NCBI GenBank assembly: GCA_019639195.1
Contig: JAHBSI010000001.1
Span: 806,001 to 870,000 of the forward strand
Direction: 5' to 3'
DNA length: 64,000 bases
Origin: Acidobacteriota bacterium
GTDB lineage: Bacteria > Acidobacteriota > Blastocatellia > Pyrinomonadales > Pyrinomonadaceae
Below, in pieces: positions 26,130 through 35,074 of the stretch. Numbering within the stretch: the first letter of the stretch is position 1; each line of letters begins with the position of its first letter. A program made the position numbers and the translations under genes. The notes beneath the pieces are model-generated. The model worked only from the letters and a program-made list of their open reading frames with translations. It was not told where the DNA came from and searched no databases.

Positions 26130-26762
26130 GTGAAGCTCCAGCTCCCAAAAGTCTATCCGATCACGGACACAAAGATCTCGGGCCTTTCGCACACGGAACA
26201 GATCCGGCGGCTGATCGCGGGCGGTGCAAAGTTCATCCAGCTCCGCGAGAAAAGAATGCTTGCCGGTGATTGGTTCGAGGATGCTCGCGAAGCGGCGAGT
26301 TGCTGCCGAGAAGCCGGTGTCATCTGCATCGTGAATGACCGCGTCGATGTCGCGTTGGCCATTGCTGCGGATGGCGTTCATCTCGGGCAGGACGATCTTC
26401 CGGTCGATATGGCACGACGGCTGCTTGGGCCGGAGAAGATCATCGGGCTCTCGACGCACTCGATAGAACAGCTGAATGCCGCGTTGGCAGAGGCGATAGA
26501 TTATGCTGCAATAGGCCCGATATTCGACACTTCTACCAAAACGGACACTGAGCCCACAGTCGGGCTCAAAATGCTCTCAGAAGCCGCCCAAATGGCCGGA
26601 AACACGCCTCTGGTCGCGATCGGAGGCATTACAGAAACAAATCTCTCCACTGTGATCTCGTCGGGAGCAAGCTCCGCCGCGATGATCAGTGCAATACTGG
26701 CCGATCCCGAGAAGATCGCCGCTCGATACCGCAAACTCGAACAGATCGCCACACCATGTTAA
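26130..26762 (+). CDS. thiE: Thiamine phosphate synthase
   Basis: 210 residues from a GTG at 26130 with GAGGGGA upstream (26118-26124). ThiE joins HMP-diphosphate and thiazole phosphate to give thiamine phosphate. The TIM-barrel markers are in order: FIQLREKRM (residues 37-45), CIVNDRVDVAL, GVHLGQDDLP, IGLSTHS, YAAIGPIFDTSTK and PLVAIGGIT. No TPP riboswitch lies ahead because the gene is inside a queA-GNAT-thiE run; coupling of thiamine and queuosine genes has no obvious logic and may be chance. Confidence 0.93.
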   Translation: MKLQLPKVYPITDTKISGLSHTEQIRRLIAGGAKFIQLREKRMLAGDWFEDAREAASCCREAGVICIVNDRVDVALAIAADGVHLGQDDLPVDMARRLLGPEKIIGLSTHSIEQLNAALAEAIDYAAIGPIFDTSTKTDTEPTVGLKMLSEAAQMAGNTPLVAIGGITETNLSTVISSGASSAAMISAILADPEKIAARYRKLEQIATPC

Positions 26763-26780
26763 ACATTTGCCAAAATTGTC

Positions 26781-26809
26781 TTGCATTCGGTGCGTACATT
26801 GGTCATAAT
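26781..26809 (+). promoter_or_regulatory. Likely sigma-70 promoter of pilT
   Basis: TTGCAT (26781-26786), a 17-base spacer and CATAAT (26804-26809) give a good match to the housekeeping consensus in the 157-base gap between thiE and pilT. The leader to the ATG at 26920 would be about 104 bases and is GC-rich. Not tested experimentally. Confidence 0.5.
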
Positions 26810-26919
26810 ACTTACGCGGCTTGAGTCCCGCGGGTGTCCCTAGCCTGCGACAGCGCCGTCCTTACGTTCCCTGATCCCGCCCGACAATTTAGCCAACATA
26901 GGGGAGCTGCGTTTCCACA

Positions 26920-28125
26920 ATGAGTTTGTTAGACATTGCACCGATCATCGAGCAGATGCTGCTCGTTTCCGAAAACATCAGTGACCTCAACTTTTCGGCG
27001 AACCAAAAGCCGCAGGTCGAGATCAACGGTAAACTGCATCCGGCATCGCCGCTCGGCCTTGGGAGGCTCACGGCATTCCAGACCGAGACCATCGCAATGT
27101 CGCTGGTCCGTGACAATCCGGACGCGGCGATGCAGCTTGCGAAGTATCGCACGGCCGACCTAAGCTACGCGCTTCCGGGCAAATGCCGTTTCCGCGTGAA
27201 TATCTTTCAGCAGCGAAACTCCTGGTCGATCGTTATGCGACTCATCCCGCATAAGATCCCAAGTTTTGAGGACCTGCGTTTGCCGCCGACACTGACCGAG
27301 ATCGCAGATATCCGCAACGGAATTGTCCTGCTGACAGGCCCGACCGGTTCCGGCAAGAGTTCGACGCTTGCGGCGATCATCGATCGTATCAACGAAACTA
27401 AGGCCTATCACATTGTGACGATCGAGGATCCGATCGAATTTCTCCACAATCACAAGATGTCCACTATCAACCAACGCGAAGTTGGTGCTGATACGCGTGA
27501 TTTTGCGACCGCACTGCGTGCCGCCCTACGGCAGGCTCCGAAGGTCATTCTCGTCGGCGAAATGCGAGATCTTGAGACGGCTGAGATCGCTCTCGAAGCC
27601 GCCGAAACAGGCCACCTCGTGCTATCGACGCTGCACACTATCGATGCTTCGAAGACGATCGACCGTATTATCGGCCTCTACCCGAAGAACGAAGAGCGGA
27701 TCATCCGAACGCGTCTTGCGCAGACGTTCAGATATATCGTCTCGCAGCGTCTGATCCCGCGCGCAGACGGAAAAGGCCGTATAGCTGCGGTCGAAGTTAT
27801 GCGTTCAAATCCGCGTACTCGCGAATACATCGAAAAAGGTGAGACCGAGGGCAAGACATTGCTTGACGCGATCCGCGACGGCGAGCTCGACGGAATGCAG
27901 GATTTCGATTCCGTGATCCGAAAACTCGTCGAATCCGGCGAGATCACGATGGAAGACGGACTCTCGTTCGCCACGAACCAAAACAATCTGCTGCTCCAGC
28001 TCAAGGGGCTTGCCTCGACCGAGGATTACGTGAACCAGAATCGAAAGCTGAACAGCTCCGGTGTGGTTTCGCCGCCTCCGCCGGCCGAATCGAATCCCGA
28101 TTCGGTTCTCAGCATGATCGAGTAA
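26920..28125 (+). CDS. Type IV pilus retraction ATPase (PilT/PilU family)
   Basis: 401 residues. The PAS-like N-domain is followed by the secretion ATPase core: Walker A GPTGSGKSS (140-147), Asp box TIEDPIEF, Walker B ILVGEMRD, His box TGHLVLSTLHTIDA. The AIRLIP motif region shows as MRLIP. It depolymerises pilin at the base of type IV pili and drives twitching. Compared with classic PilT (about 345 residues), a C-terminal tail with a Pro-rich end (SPPPPAES) is added. It is followed 13 bases later by a zinc-ribbon protein, a pair likely to act together. Pilus structural genes are not in the window. Confidence 0.93.
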   Translation: MSLLDIAPIIEQMLLVSENISDLNFSANQKPQVEINGKLHPASPLGLGRLTAFQTETIAMSLVRDNPDAAMQLAKYRTADLSYALPGKCRFRVNIFQQRNSWSIVMRLIPHKIPSFEDLRLPPTLTEIADIRNGIVLLTGPTGSGKSSTLAAIIDRINETKAYHIVTIEDPIEFLHNHKMSTINQREVGADTRDFATALRAALRQAPKVILVGEMRDLETAEIALEAAETGHLVLSTLHTIDASKTIDRIIGLYPKNEERIIRTRLAQTFRYIVSQRLIPRADGKGRIAAVEVMRSNPRTREYIEKGETEGKTLLDAIRDGELDGMQDFDSVIRKLVESGEITMEDGLSFATNQNNLLLQLKGLASTEDYVNQNRKLNSSGVVSPPPPAESNPDSVLSMIE

Positions 28126-28138
28126 GAGAAGAGGAACT

Positions 28139-28870
28139 ATGATCATACGTTGCGATAATTGCTCTGTTACCTTGCAATTGGACGAGTCAAAAGTGCCCGC
28201 CGGGAACTTCACTGTTCGGTGTCCGCGTTGCCAGAATATGCTTCGTGTCCAGAAGGACGCTTCAGGAAAGGGTTCTTCGACCGTACAGCAGCTTGCTGAG
28301 AACAAGCCGGCACCGGCGACAGGCGATAACCAGCAGGAGTTTGCGCACAAAGAATCTGAGATGCAGATCAACAGCGCGCTCCGTTCGCTGCTCGAAGCGT
28401 TAAAGAAAGACAACACACAGCTTGACGCAAGCGACGACGAACTCGAAAAACCACGCCGCATCCTGCTTTGCCTCGGAGCAAAGCTTGAGCAGGCCGCTAA
28501 GCTCCTTTCTGATGCGGGCTATAAGGTGTATGTCGCCCAGACGCCCGCACAAGCGAACGAAAGGCTTCGGGAAGGCAAGGTCGAGATCCTTATGTTCTCA
28601 CAGGATTTTGCACCTGAGCACAGCGGTGCGGCCGTTATACAGCAAAGGGTGAACGCAATGTATTCGGCCGAACGCCGACGGTTATATTTCATCTCGCTCG
28701 AGGAATCCGGTGCGACGATGAACGCAAACGAAGCGTTCTTACGAAATCTGAATCTGATCGTGAACTACGCCGATCTGCCGCAGTTGCCGCTCATCCTCAA
28801 CCGCACGCTGACGGACTACAACAGCCTTTATATGCACTTTAACCGGGCGTCGAGCCTGGCCGCGATCTAA
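28139..28870 (+). CDS. Zinc-ribbon (MJ0042-type) protein with degenerate receiver-like domain
   Basis: 243 residues. CDNC (residues 5-8) and CPRC (near 29-32) form a MJ0042-type zinc ribbon. After a charged linker, residues about 100-230 (RRILLCLGAKLEQAAKLLSDAGYKVYV onward, quoted in part as KLLSDAGYKVYVA) follow the beta-alpha order of a response-regulator receiver, but the usual phospho-acceptor Asp after strand 3 is replaced (ILMFSQDF). It may be a phosphorylation-independent adaptor. AGAGGA sits just before the ATG. It follows pilT by 13 bases, so a pilus-regulatory role is a fair guess. The stop overlaps the convergent holA stop by 4 bases. Confidence 0.7.
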   Translation: MIIRCDNCSVTLQLDESKVPAGNFTVRCPRCQNMLRVQKDASGKGSSTVQQLAENKPAPATGDNQQEFAHKESEMQINSALRSLLEALKKDNTQLDASDDELEKPRRILLCLGAKLEQAAKLLSDAGYKVYVAQTPAQANERLREGKVEILMFSQDFAPEHSGAAVIQQRVNAMYSAERRRLYFISLEESGATMNANEAFLRNLNLIVNYADLPQLPLILNRTLTDYNSLYMHFNRASSLAAI

Positions 28871-29919
28871 ACGGCAGCGGAACTCATCGAAGCGATCTCT
28901 GAGACGAGCATCTCGAGCTGTTTCCGAGGGCCGTCAGGCCCGCCTTTTGAGGTCTTGATCGCGAGGTCGACATCGGCGATCCGCTTGACGAAATGTGTCA
29001 ACGAAGCTCTTTTCGCACGCCTGGCGGCCGCGAAATAGGCTTCCTGCTGCGAATATCTGACGCCCAGTTGGCGAGCGATCTCACCGCGTTCCACGCCCCG
29101 CTCCATCATTGCTCTAACGATCGCAAGCTTTCGATAGTTGTACGAGAGCGAACCGAGTATCATCAGCGGTTCGGCACCATCGCCAAGGACCTTCTCAAGC
29201 GCCTTGATCGCCGCCGCACCGCGTCCACGATTAAGCTCATCCGTCAGCGCAAAATTCGACAATTCATTGTGGTCGGTAACGAGAGTTTCGATCAGCTCAG
29301 GCGTGACCGCCTTCTCCGGCAAGGCGGCCGTGATCAGCTTTTCGGCTTCGTTCTCAAGACGTGCGACATCGCCGCCGCAGAATGACGCAAGCAAAGCGAT
29401 CGACGCCGGCTCGATCGCAATTCCATTTCTCTTGAAGATACTTGCGGCCCAGGACCGCAAACCGGCCTCATCAAGCTGTGCGAATTCGACAACGACGGCT
29501 TGATTCTTAAGAAGCTTCGTCATCTTTCGCGTACCGTTCAGATCGTCCGCGATGAAGATAACGACGCTTGTTGCGGACGGGCTTTCGAGATAGGAGGCGA
29601 GCAGGCTCTCGTTCTCTTCGCGCAACGTGTCTTTATCCGATCTGGCGGCTATCGAGACATCTTTTACACGAACGAGACGCCGTGCCGACATCATCGGGAA
29701 CTGTTCCGCGGCCGCGATCGCACGCTGCAGATTCTCAGAGACCGCAAGGCTGAATTCCGCTTCGTTAAAGTCGCGCAGATCGTCCTTTGAAAAGCACGCT
29801 TCTGCGATCGCCTTTGCGGCGCGGTCGCGCAAGTAAGTTTCCTCGCCGTAAAGAACATAAACAGGTGCGAGTTCGCGCTTCTGCACCTGTTCTCTAAGTT
29901 GTTCGCGGGTCACGATCAC
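28867..29919 (-). CDS. holA: DNA polymerase III subunit delta
   Basis: 350 residues, the family size. The delta subunit opens the beta sliding clamp and is part of the clamp loader. APVYVLYGEETYLRDRAAKAI at the N-terminus (in part: LYGEETYLRD) and the later SLSYNYRKLAIVRAM-type helices of the C-terminal collar domain are diagnostic. It follows lptE by 10 bases; lptE-holA linkage is a common gene order in several Gram-negative phyla. Confidence 0.92.
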   Translation of the reverse strand: MIVTREQLREQVQKRELAPVYVLYGEETYLRDRAAKAIAEACFSKDDLRDFNEAEFSLAVSENLQRAIAAAEQFPMMSARRLVRVKDVSIAARSDKDTLREENESLLASYLESPSATSVVIFIADDLNGTRKMTKLLKNQAVVVEFAQLDEAGLRSWAASIFKRNGIAIEPASIALLASFCGGDVARLENEAEKLITAALPEKAVTPELIETLVTDHNELSNFALTDELNRGRGAAAIKALEKVLGDGAEPLMILGSLSYNYRKLAIVRAMMERGVERGEIARQLGVRYSQQEAYFAAARRAKRASLTHFVKRIADVDLAIKTSKGGPDGPRKQLEMLVSEIASMSSAAV

Positions 29920-29929
29920 GGTTCGTCGC

Positions 29930-30487
29930 TCACTTCTTCTCTTCTCTTACGCCGATTCCATTGACGACCGCCGAGACGACCGATTCAGCAAAGGCCCGTG
30001 CCATACGCTCGACCGCAGGATCCTCTTCGTTAAAGAAAGAACGCGGGTCCTCTGAAAATTCGAATGAATCGCGAAAGACGAAATTCTGATTGTCGTAGAG
30101 TATCTTCTCGCGATGTAGATCGCGTATCGTTACGGCGCCGACGATCGTTACCTCATAGACTCGGGCCCGGCCTTCCTTATCAAGCAGCACACCCGTGAAG
30201 AAGAAATCGCGGATCGTGCCCTCGACCACGGCATCGGCACCGCTTCGCGAACCTTGAACGATAAGGCCGTTGCCGCGACGAATGATCTCCCGCGAGACGG
30301 CCTCCGTAAAGCGGGATTCGACCTTGTAATGCAGGCCTTTCGCCTCGGTCTGAAAGACAGGAACGGCGACTATCTTGATGTCTTTCGGAAGTCCTGAATT
30401 AGTTACGGGTTTATAGCAATCGGTAAACCCGCTCGCCAAAAGGAAGACGAGGCAGGCGAACGCCGCTGTATGCATCTTGGTCCTCAT
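29930..30487 (-). CDS. lptE: LPS assembly protein LptE family
   Basis: 185 residues from the ATG at 30487, chosen because it overlaps the upstream small gene in an ATGA; an in-frame TTG at 30517 is less likely. LptE plugs the LptD barrel in the outer membrane and helps lipopolysaccharide reach the surface. SGLPKDIKIVAVPVFQT is the usual start of the family's mature region, followed by alternating strands and AVVEGTIRDF. It has a hydrophobic leader, but the Cys is preceded by FTD, not a normal lipobox, so lipidation is doubtful. Neighbour holA supports the call. Confidence 0.8.
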   Translation of the reverse strand: MRTKMHTAAFACLVFLLASGFTDCYKPVTNSGLPKDIKIVAVPVFQTEAKGLHYKVESRFTEAVSREIIRRGNGLIVQGSRSGADAVVEGTIRDFFFTGVLLDKEGRARVYEVTIVGAVTIRDLHREKILYDNQNFVFRDSFEFSEDPRSFFNEEDPAVERMARAFAESVVSAVVNGIGVREEKK

Positions 30488-30633
30488 CGCTTTTTGATAA
30501 ACCTCCTGCCGATCCAAACAAAAAATAGTGCCCCTAGGAAGGCGAAGATCGCTCCCAGAAGGATGTCGAACCAGCTTAGAGAGCGAAGTTGCGGGCCGGG
30601 AGCGACGTCAAAAAGTAAGAGCAGCAGTGCCAT
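30484..30633 (-). CDS. Small single-span membrane protein (49 residues)
   Basis: A short open frame between folP and lptE. It encodes 49 residues with a hydrophobic N-terminus (MALLLLLFDVAP), a second, stronger membrane segment (about residues 22-42, DILLGAIFAFLGALFFVWIG) and a basic tail (GRRFIKKR). AAAGGG lies six bases before the ATG, it starts 11 bases after the folP stop, and its stop overlaps the lptE ATG (ATGA). Spacing and overlap argue for a real gene. No family was recognised. Confidence 0.6.
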   Translation of the reverse strand: MALLLLLFDVAPGPQLRSLSWFDILLGAIFAFLGALFFVWIGRRFIKKR

Positions 30634-30644
30634 AAATAACCCTT

Positions 30645-31484
30645 TTATAAAAGCCCGAAAGATTTGGCGGCATCTAATGCCTGCCGCGTTTCAAGAACGT
30701 CGTGGACGCGGACGATCTTCGCACCGTTCTTAACAGCCGAAATTGCGGCGACGAGGCTTCCGCCAAGGCGTTTGCGTGCGTCGGGCTCATCAAAAAGCTT
30801 CCCGATAAATGACTTTCGCGATGCGCCGACAAGTATCGGAAATTCTTCGAACTTTTCGATGATTCTAGCAAGATTTGTGATGAGCGATAAATTCTGTTCT
30901 ACGGTTTTGCCAAACCCAATGCCGGGATCGAGCACGATCCGGTCCGCAGCAACTCCCCGATCTGTCGCGGTGCGGACACTCTCACGCAGGCCGTTCTCAA
31001 CCTCCGCAAAGATATCCGTGACGGGCTCCTGAGAGTGCATCTCGTGAAACTGTCCACGCGAATGCATCAGGATCAACCCAGTACCGCTATCAGCCGCGAT
31101 GCCCGCAACCTCGGTATCGAACCTCAGCCCCGAAATATCGTTGATGATCTCAACACCGCATTCGATGGCGGACTTTGCGACCACGGCCTTGCTCGTATCG
31201 ACAGATATCGGAGTATCGGAGCGGGATGCGATCGCTTTGATCACGGGGAGAATCCGACCGATCTCTTCTTCGACTGAGATGCGTCGGCTTCCGGGCCTTG
31301 TTGATTCACCGCCGACGTCGAGAATATCGGCACCTTCGGCAATAAGCTCTTCTGCACGCCGAATGGCGTCGTCGATAGAAAAAGCTTCACCGCCGTCTGA
31401 GAAACTGTCGGGTGTCGTGTTCACGATGCCCATTATGAGCACCCGCGAAAGGTCAAGATCTCTTTTTGAAGTACGCCAGATCAC
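30645..31484 (-). CDS. folP: Dihydropteroate synthase
   Basis: 279 residues from the GTG at 31484, which gives the usual short lead (MIWRTSKRDLDLS) before MGIVNTTPDSFSDGG, the pterin/Mg-binding signature. A TTG at 31541 has a nearby GAGG but lies inside the ftsH terminator hairpin. DHPS condenses p-aminobenzoate with hydroxymethyl-dihydropterin diphosphate in folate synthesis. DVGGESTRPGS, the second DIS motif (NDISGLRFD), LDPGIGFGKT, GASRKSFIG and VRVHDV are all intact. Lies between ftsH and lptE; an ftsH-folP order is also found in enterobacteria. The start is the only uncertain part. Confidence 0.93.
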   Translation of the reverse strand: MIWRTSKRDLDLSRVLIMGIVNTTPDSFSDGGEAFSIDDAIRRAEELIAEGADILDVGGESTRPGSRRISVEEEIGRILPVIKAIASRSDTPISVDTSKAVVAKSAIECGVEIINDISGLRFDTEVAGIAADSGTGLILMHSRGQFHEMHSQEPVTDIFAEVENGLRESVRTATDRGVAADRIVLDPGIGFGKTVEQNLSLITNLARIIEKFEEFPILVGASRKSFIGKLFDEPDARKRLGGSLVAAISAVKNGAKIVRVHDVLETRQALDAAKSFGLL

Positions 31485-31524
31485 TTGGGTCAAAATCAGT
31501 CGGGCCGTATGCCAATAGTAAAGC

Positions 31525-31555
31525 AAAAAGGGATGAAGCAATTGAGCCTCATCCC
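31525..31555 (-). terminator. Rho-independent terminator of ftsH, overlapping the long folP start
   Basis: GGGATGA (minus strand 31555-31549) pairs with TCATCCC (31536-31530), with two more inner pairs after one mismatch, and is followed by TTTTTG (31529-31524). It lies 23 bases after the ftsH stop. The alternative folP TTG at 31541 is in the loop side of the hairpin. Confidence 0.7.
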
Positions 31556-31577
31556 TTGAAAGTAAACTAGACCCGCA

Positions 31578-33524
31578 CTACGCCGTTGCCGGATTGTTGC
31601 CCGTTATCGGCGGCAGGATAGGCTTCTTGAACGGCGAACCGGTCGAGCCTTCGCTCTCCGGCGAGCCGTCATCGTCATCACTTGATGAAGGTTCGGCATC
31701 AAGCGGAAGGCCCGCAACGACACGGCGGATCTGAATGCTGTCGAGCGTCTCGAATTCGAGCAGAGCTTCGGCGAGACGCACGAGCGCGTCGCGGTTCTCG
31801 CGAATGATCTTCTCGGCACGTTCGTACTGTTCGGCAACGATGCGTTTTACTTCGCCGTCGATCTTGATCGCGGTATCTTCCGAATAATCGCGATGCTGTG
31901 CGATCTCGCGGCCGAGGAAGATCTGCTCTTCCTTTTTACCGAACGTTAGTGGCCCAAGAGCGCTCATTCCGTATTCGCAGACCATCGCACGGGCAACCTC
32001 GGTCGCCTTTTCGATGTCGTTAGAAGCACCGGTCGTGATCGAACCGATAAAGATATCTTCCGCGATGCGTCCGCCCATCGCCATCGCGATCTGCCCAAGA
32101 AGATATTCTTTCGAGGCCGAAAGGCGATCTTTCTCGGGAAGATACATAGTAAGGCCGAGGGCCATACCACGCGGGATGATCGTGACCTTGTGGACAGGGT
32201 CGATATTCGGCACCTTGAGTCCGACAAGCGTGTGGCCGGCCTCGTGGTATGCGGTGATCCGCTTCTCCTCGTCGGAGATGACCATCGACTTACGCTCGGC
32301 ACCCATCATCACCTTATCTTTGGCGATCTCGAAGTCCGCCATCGTGACGACCTTCTTGTTGAAGCGGGCCGCGTTCAAGGCGGCTTCGTTCACGATATTG
32401 GCGAGGTCCGCACCGGTAAATCCGGGCGTACCGCGTGCGATAACGCTGATATCGACACCTTCGTCAAGCGGTATCTTTCGCGTATGGACCTTCAGAATGC
32501 CTTCGCGGCCGCGAACATCCGGACGGCCGACAACGACACGCCGGTCAAAACGTCCGGGACGCAGAAGCGCCGGATCGAGAACGTCCGGGCGGTTAGTCGA
32601 AGCCATCAGAATGACGCCATCGTTCGATTCAAAGCCGTCCATCTCGACGAGAAGCTGATTGAGCGTCTGCTCGCGTTCATCGTGGCCGCCGCCAAGCCCT
32701 GCGCCGCGATGGCGGCCGACAGCGTCGATCTCGTCGATGAAGATGATGCAAGGTGCGTTCTTCTTGCCCTGTTCGAACAGGTCGCGAACGCGGCTTGCAC
32801 CGACACCAACGAACATTTCAACGAAATCCGAACCGGAGATCGAGAAGAATGGAACGTTCGCCTCGCCGGCAACTGCTTTTGCGAGCAATGTTTTGCCCGT
32901 TCCCGGAGGCCCGACCATCAGGACGCCCTTCGGGATCTTGCCGCCAAGCTTCTGAAACTTTTGCGGGTCCTTTAGAAATTCGATGATCTCCTGGAGTTCT
33001 TCTTTTGCCTCGTCAACACCCGAAACGTCCTTGAATGTAACGCGTTTCTGCTGATTATTGAGGAGCTTTGCCTTGGATTTACCAAAGCTCAATGCCTTGT
33101 TGCCGCCAGCCTGCATTTGGCGAAGCGTAAAGGCGAGCACGCCCAAGATAAGCAGGATCGGCAGGAACTGAATAAGCAGGATCCAGCCCCAACCTTCGCT
33201 TTTTTGCTCATCCTGATCTTTGATCTGGGTACTAGTGCCAGCATTCTGCTCGTTAAAGGCGGCGATCTTGTCCTTCAGGAGTTTAATGGTCGCATCGCTC
33301 CCGATATTCGTCACGTATTTGGTCCCATTCACATCAGTAAATTCGACCTGAGACTGCCTGAAAAGAGCCTCTTTGAACTCTTTGTTATTGATACGGGTGA
33401 TCGCCGCGTCGATGCTCAACTCCTGGGCCGGTTTGTTCTGTTTGGTCTGCAAAAACCAAACAAAAACGAGCGCACCCGTGATGATGATCATCCAAAGAAG
33501 AATTTGTCTCGCCTTAGAACTCAA
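31578..33524 (-). CDS. ftsH: ATP-dependent zinc metalloprotease FtsH
   Basis: 648 residues from a TTG at 33524, which has GGAGG nine bases upstream; a frame open to 33581 lacks a better site. FtsH is a membrane AAA protease that degrades membrane and some soluble proteins. Order: TM1 at about 11-27, a periplasmic part, TM2 at about 110-130, AAA domain with Walker A GPPGTGKT, Walker B IIFIDEID and the SRH, then M41 protease with HEAGH (near residue 424). The C-terminal tail is acidic and Ser-rich. tilS lies directly upstream and folP downstream, the classic gene order around ftsH. Confidence 0.96.
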   Translation of the reverse strand: MSSKARQILLWMIIITGALVFVWFLQTKQNKPAQELSIDAAITRINNKEFKEALFRQSQVEFTDVNGTKYVTNIGSDATIKLLKDKIAAFNEQNAGTSTQIKDQDEQKSEGWGWILLIQFLPILLILGVLAFTLRQMQAGGNKALSFGKSKAKLLNNQQKRVTFKDVSGVDEAKEELQEIIEFLKDPQKFQKLGGKIPKGVLMVGPPGTGKTLLAKAVAGEANVPFFSISGSDFVEMFVGVGASRVRDLFEQGKKNAPCIIFIDEIDAVGRHRGAGLGGGHDEREQTLNQLLVEMDGFESNDGVILMASTNRPDVLDPALLRPGRFDRRVVVGRPDVRGREGILKVHTRKIPLDEGVDISVIARGTPGFTGADLANIVNEAALNAARFNKKVVTMADFEIAKDKVMMGAERKSMVISDEEKRITAYHEAGHTLVGLKVPNIDPVHKVTIIPRGMALGLTMYLPEKDRLSASKEYLLGQIAMAMGGRIAEDIFIGSITTGASNDIEKATEVARAMVCEYGMSALGPLTFGKKEEQIFLGREIAQHRDYSEDTAIKIDGEVKRIVAEQYERAEKIIRENRDALVRLAEALLEFETLDSIQIRRVVAGLPLDAEPSSSDDDDGSPESEGSTGSPFKKPILPPITGNNPATA

Positions 33525-33692
33525 AATAAAAAGCCTCCGCCCGACCTTTCCGCTTGTTGCGACCTCTCGAAGACAAGCCAAAAAGGCAGTCTTCTTTGGA
33601 TGAAAGTCGGCTATTAGCGCGTTGTTCCCTAAAATATGGGGAAAGGTAACGCCAACCTTTAATTTTAGGCGCGCAAGGCGTCTTTTTCAACC

Positions 33693-34640
33693 TTATTTCG
33701 CACGGAAGGTAAGCCAACCGTCCTTTCTTTCGACAGCTGCACCACCGGGAAGTTGCGAAATTCGGCCACTTTTTGTGCTTTTTACGAGTTTGCTGACCGC
33801 ATTTATGTGCGCCGATGTCAGTTGCTTTGCGTGCCCTCGGCGTGCGATCAGCCACTCGCGAATCGTCGCAACGCGTGCAGATTCGTCAAGATCGAGAAGC
33901 TCGGAGGAGCGAAGTTTCTCGGCGGCTGATGCGGCCTTTGGCAATTGGGAAAAGTATTCGGCAGTTCGTGCCAACGTCTCAACAATTCGGGGATTTAGCT
34001 CTGCGAGCAGCGGAATGACCTCGCGTCGCATGCGAACACGGGAGAATCGCAAGTCATCATTCATTGGGTCGGTTCGAAACCCGACGCCATTCTCACGGCA
34101 GTATTCGACGGTGTCCTCGCGTTTTGCGATCTTAAGCAGCGGTCGAACAAGCTGTGCCTCTGAATCGGCCAAAGGCCTTGCCAACGGCATTGCCGCAAGC
34201 CCGTCCGGGCCGCTGCCGCGAACAAGATTCAGCAAAAAGGTCTCGGCCTGGTCGTTGATCGTATGGCCCGTGAGCATGGCAAATGCACGGTGCTTTTCGG
34301 CGACAGATGCCAGGAATTTATAGCGGGCTTTTCTTGCGTTCTCTTCGAGGTTGCCGCGTTTTGCGACAGCTGACCGCCCGAGGATGAATTCTACATTGAG
34401 CCCTTTGCAAAGTTCACGGACGAATTCCGCATCCGTTTCGCTATCTTTCCGCAATCCGTGGTCAAAGTGAGCCGCGATGAGCTTGTGACCAAGTTTCTTG
34501 CGTTCGACGAGCTCGTTTATCGCAAGAAGCAACGCGGTCGAATCAGCCCCGCCGGAACACGCGACCACAACGACGCCATCGTCGATCGGCAGAGAAAGCC
34601 GCCGCCATTCGGTGATGAGTTTTCGCGGAAAATTCCTCAT
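33693..34640 (-). CDS. tilS: tRNA(Ile)-lysidine synthase
   Basis: 315 residues from the ATG at 34640, which overlaps the hotdog gene stop (ATGA); a longer frame to 34745 is only antisense read-through. TilS attaches lysine to C34 of the AUA-reading isoleucine tRNA. The N-type ATP pyrophosphatase loop SGGADSTAL (near residue 30), AAHFDHGLR, and GHTINDQAETFLLNLVRGSG (quoted in part) are canonical. It is the short form without the extra C-terminal domains of E. coli TilS. The last region LPGGAAVERKDGWLTF is typical for this family. Confidence 0.93.
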   Translation of the reverse strand: MRNFPRKLITEWRRLSLPIDDGVVVVACSGGADSTALLLAINELVERKKLGHKLIAAHFDHGLRKDSETDAEFVRELCKGLNVEFILGRSAVAKRGNLEENARKARYKFLASVAEKHRAFAMLTGHTINDQAETFLLNLVRGSGPDGLAAMPLARPLADSEAQLVRPLLKIAKREDTVEYCRENGVGFRTDPMNDDLRFSRVRMRREVIPLLAELNPRIVETLARTAEYFSQLPKAASAAEKLRSSELLDLDESARVATIREWLIARRGHAKQLTSAHINAVSKLVKSTKSGRISQLPGGAAVERKDGWLTFRAK

Positions 34641-35074
34641 TCTGACGGGTCGGGAGGTCGGTAGCCTGCACGCTTTTGGTTCAGCAGCGTGATCCGCGAA
34701 GTGCAGACGAGTTTGCCGCGTTGATCGGTGATCTCGATCTTCCAAACGCTGAGTGTCTTGCCCGTGTGGATCGGGGCGGCGACGGCCGTGACCAGCCCTT
34801 TTGAAACAGCGCGAAGGTGGTTGGCGTTGATCTCAATGCCGACCGGAGTCACTTTTTCGAGGTCTGCACCGACCACGACACCGATCGAGGCGGCACTCTC
34901 CGCGAGCAGGACAGAAACGCCGCCGTTCATCACGCCGGTGTATTGATGCACTTTCGGTGTCACCTCCATCTCGAGCACGACACGCTCTGGGACGGCCTCG
35001 ACGACCTTTATCCCAAGGAAGCGAAAGAGTTCGTTATTGGCCGTGTCCTTTAAAAGTCGCTCTTTATCGATCAT
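34637..35074 (-). CDS. PaaI-family hotdog-fold thioesterase
   Basis: 145 residues. HQYTGVMNGGVSVLLAESAAS is the G-G-x(4)-L-x-E active-site helix of the 4HBT superfamily (GGVSVLLAE in residues about 50-58), and VGIEINANHLRAV follows. Such enzymes hydrolyse acyl-CoA thioesters, e.g. 1,4-dihydroxy-2-naphthoyl-CoA or aromatic-CoA. Substrate unknown. It overlaps argH at its start by 4 bases and tilS at its end by 4 bases, so it is translated as part of a coupled string. Confidence 0.87.
   Translation of the reverse strand: MIDKERLLKDTANNELFRFLGIKVVEAVPERVVLEMEVTPKVHQYTGVMNGGVSVLLAESAASIGVVVGADLEKVTPVGIEINANHLRAVSKGLVTAVAAPIHTGKTLSVWKIEITDQRGKLVCTSRITLLNQKRAGYRPPDPSE

Noticed and set aside
33642..33660. 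Short dyad aaaggt...accttt between tilS and ftsH
   Set aside because: Only six base pairs per arm and no further copies seen; too weak to call an operator.
33514..33855. A 113-codon basic frame across the tilS-ftsH gap
   Set aside because: Overlaps the end of tilS and the start of ftsH in another frame; no domain and no ribosome-binding site.
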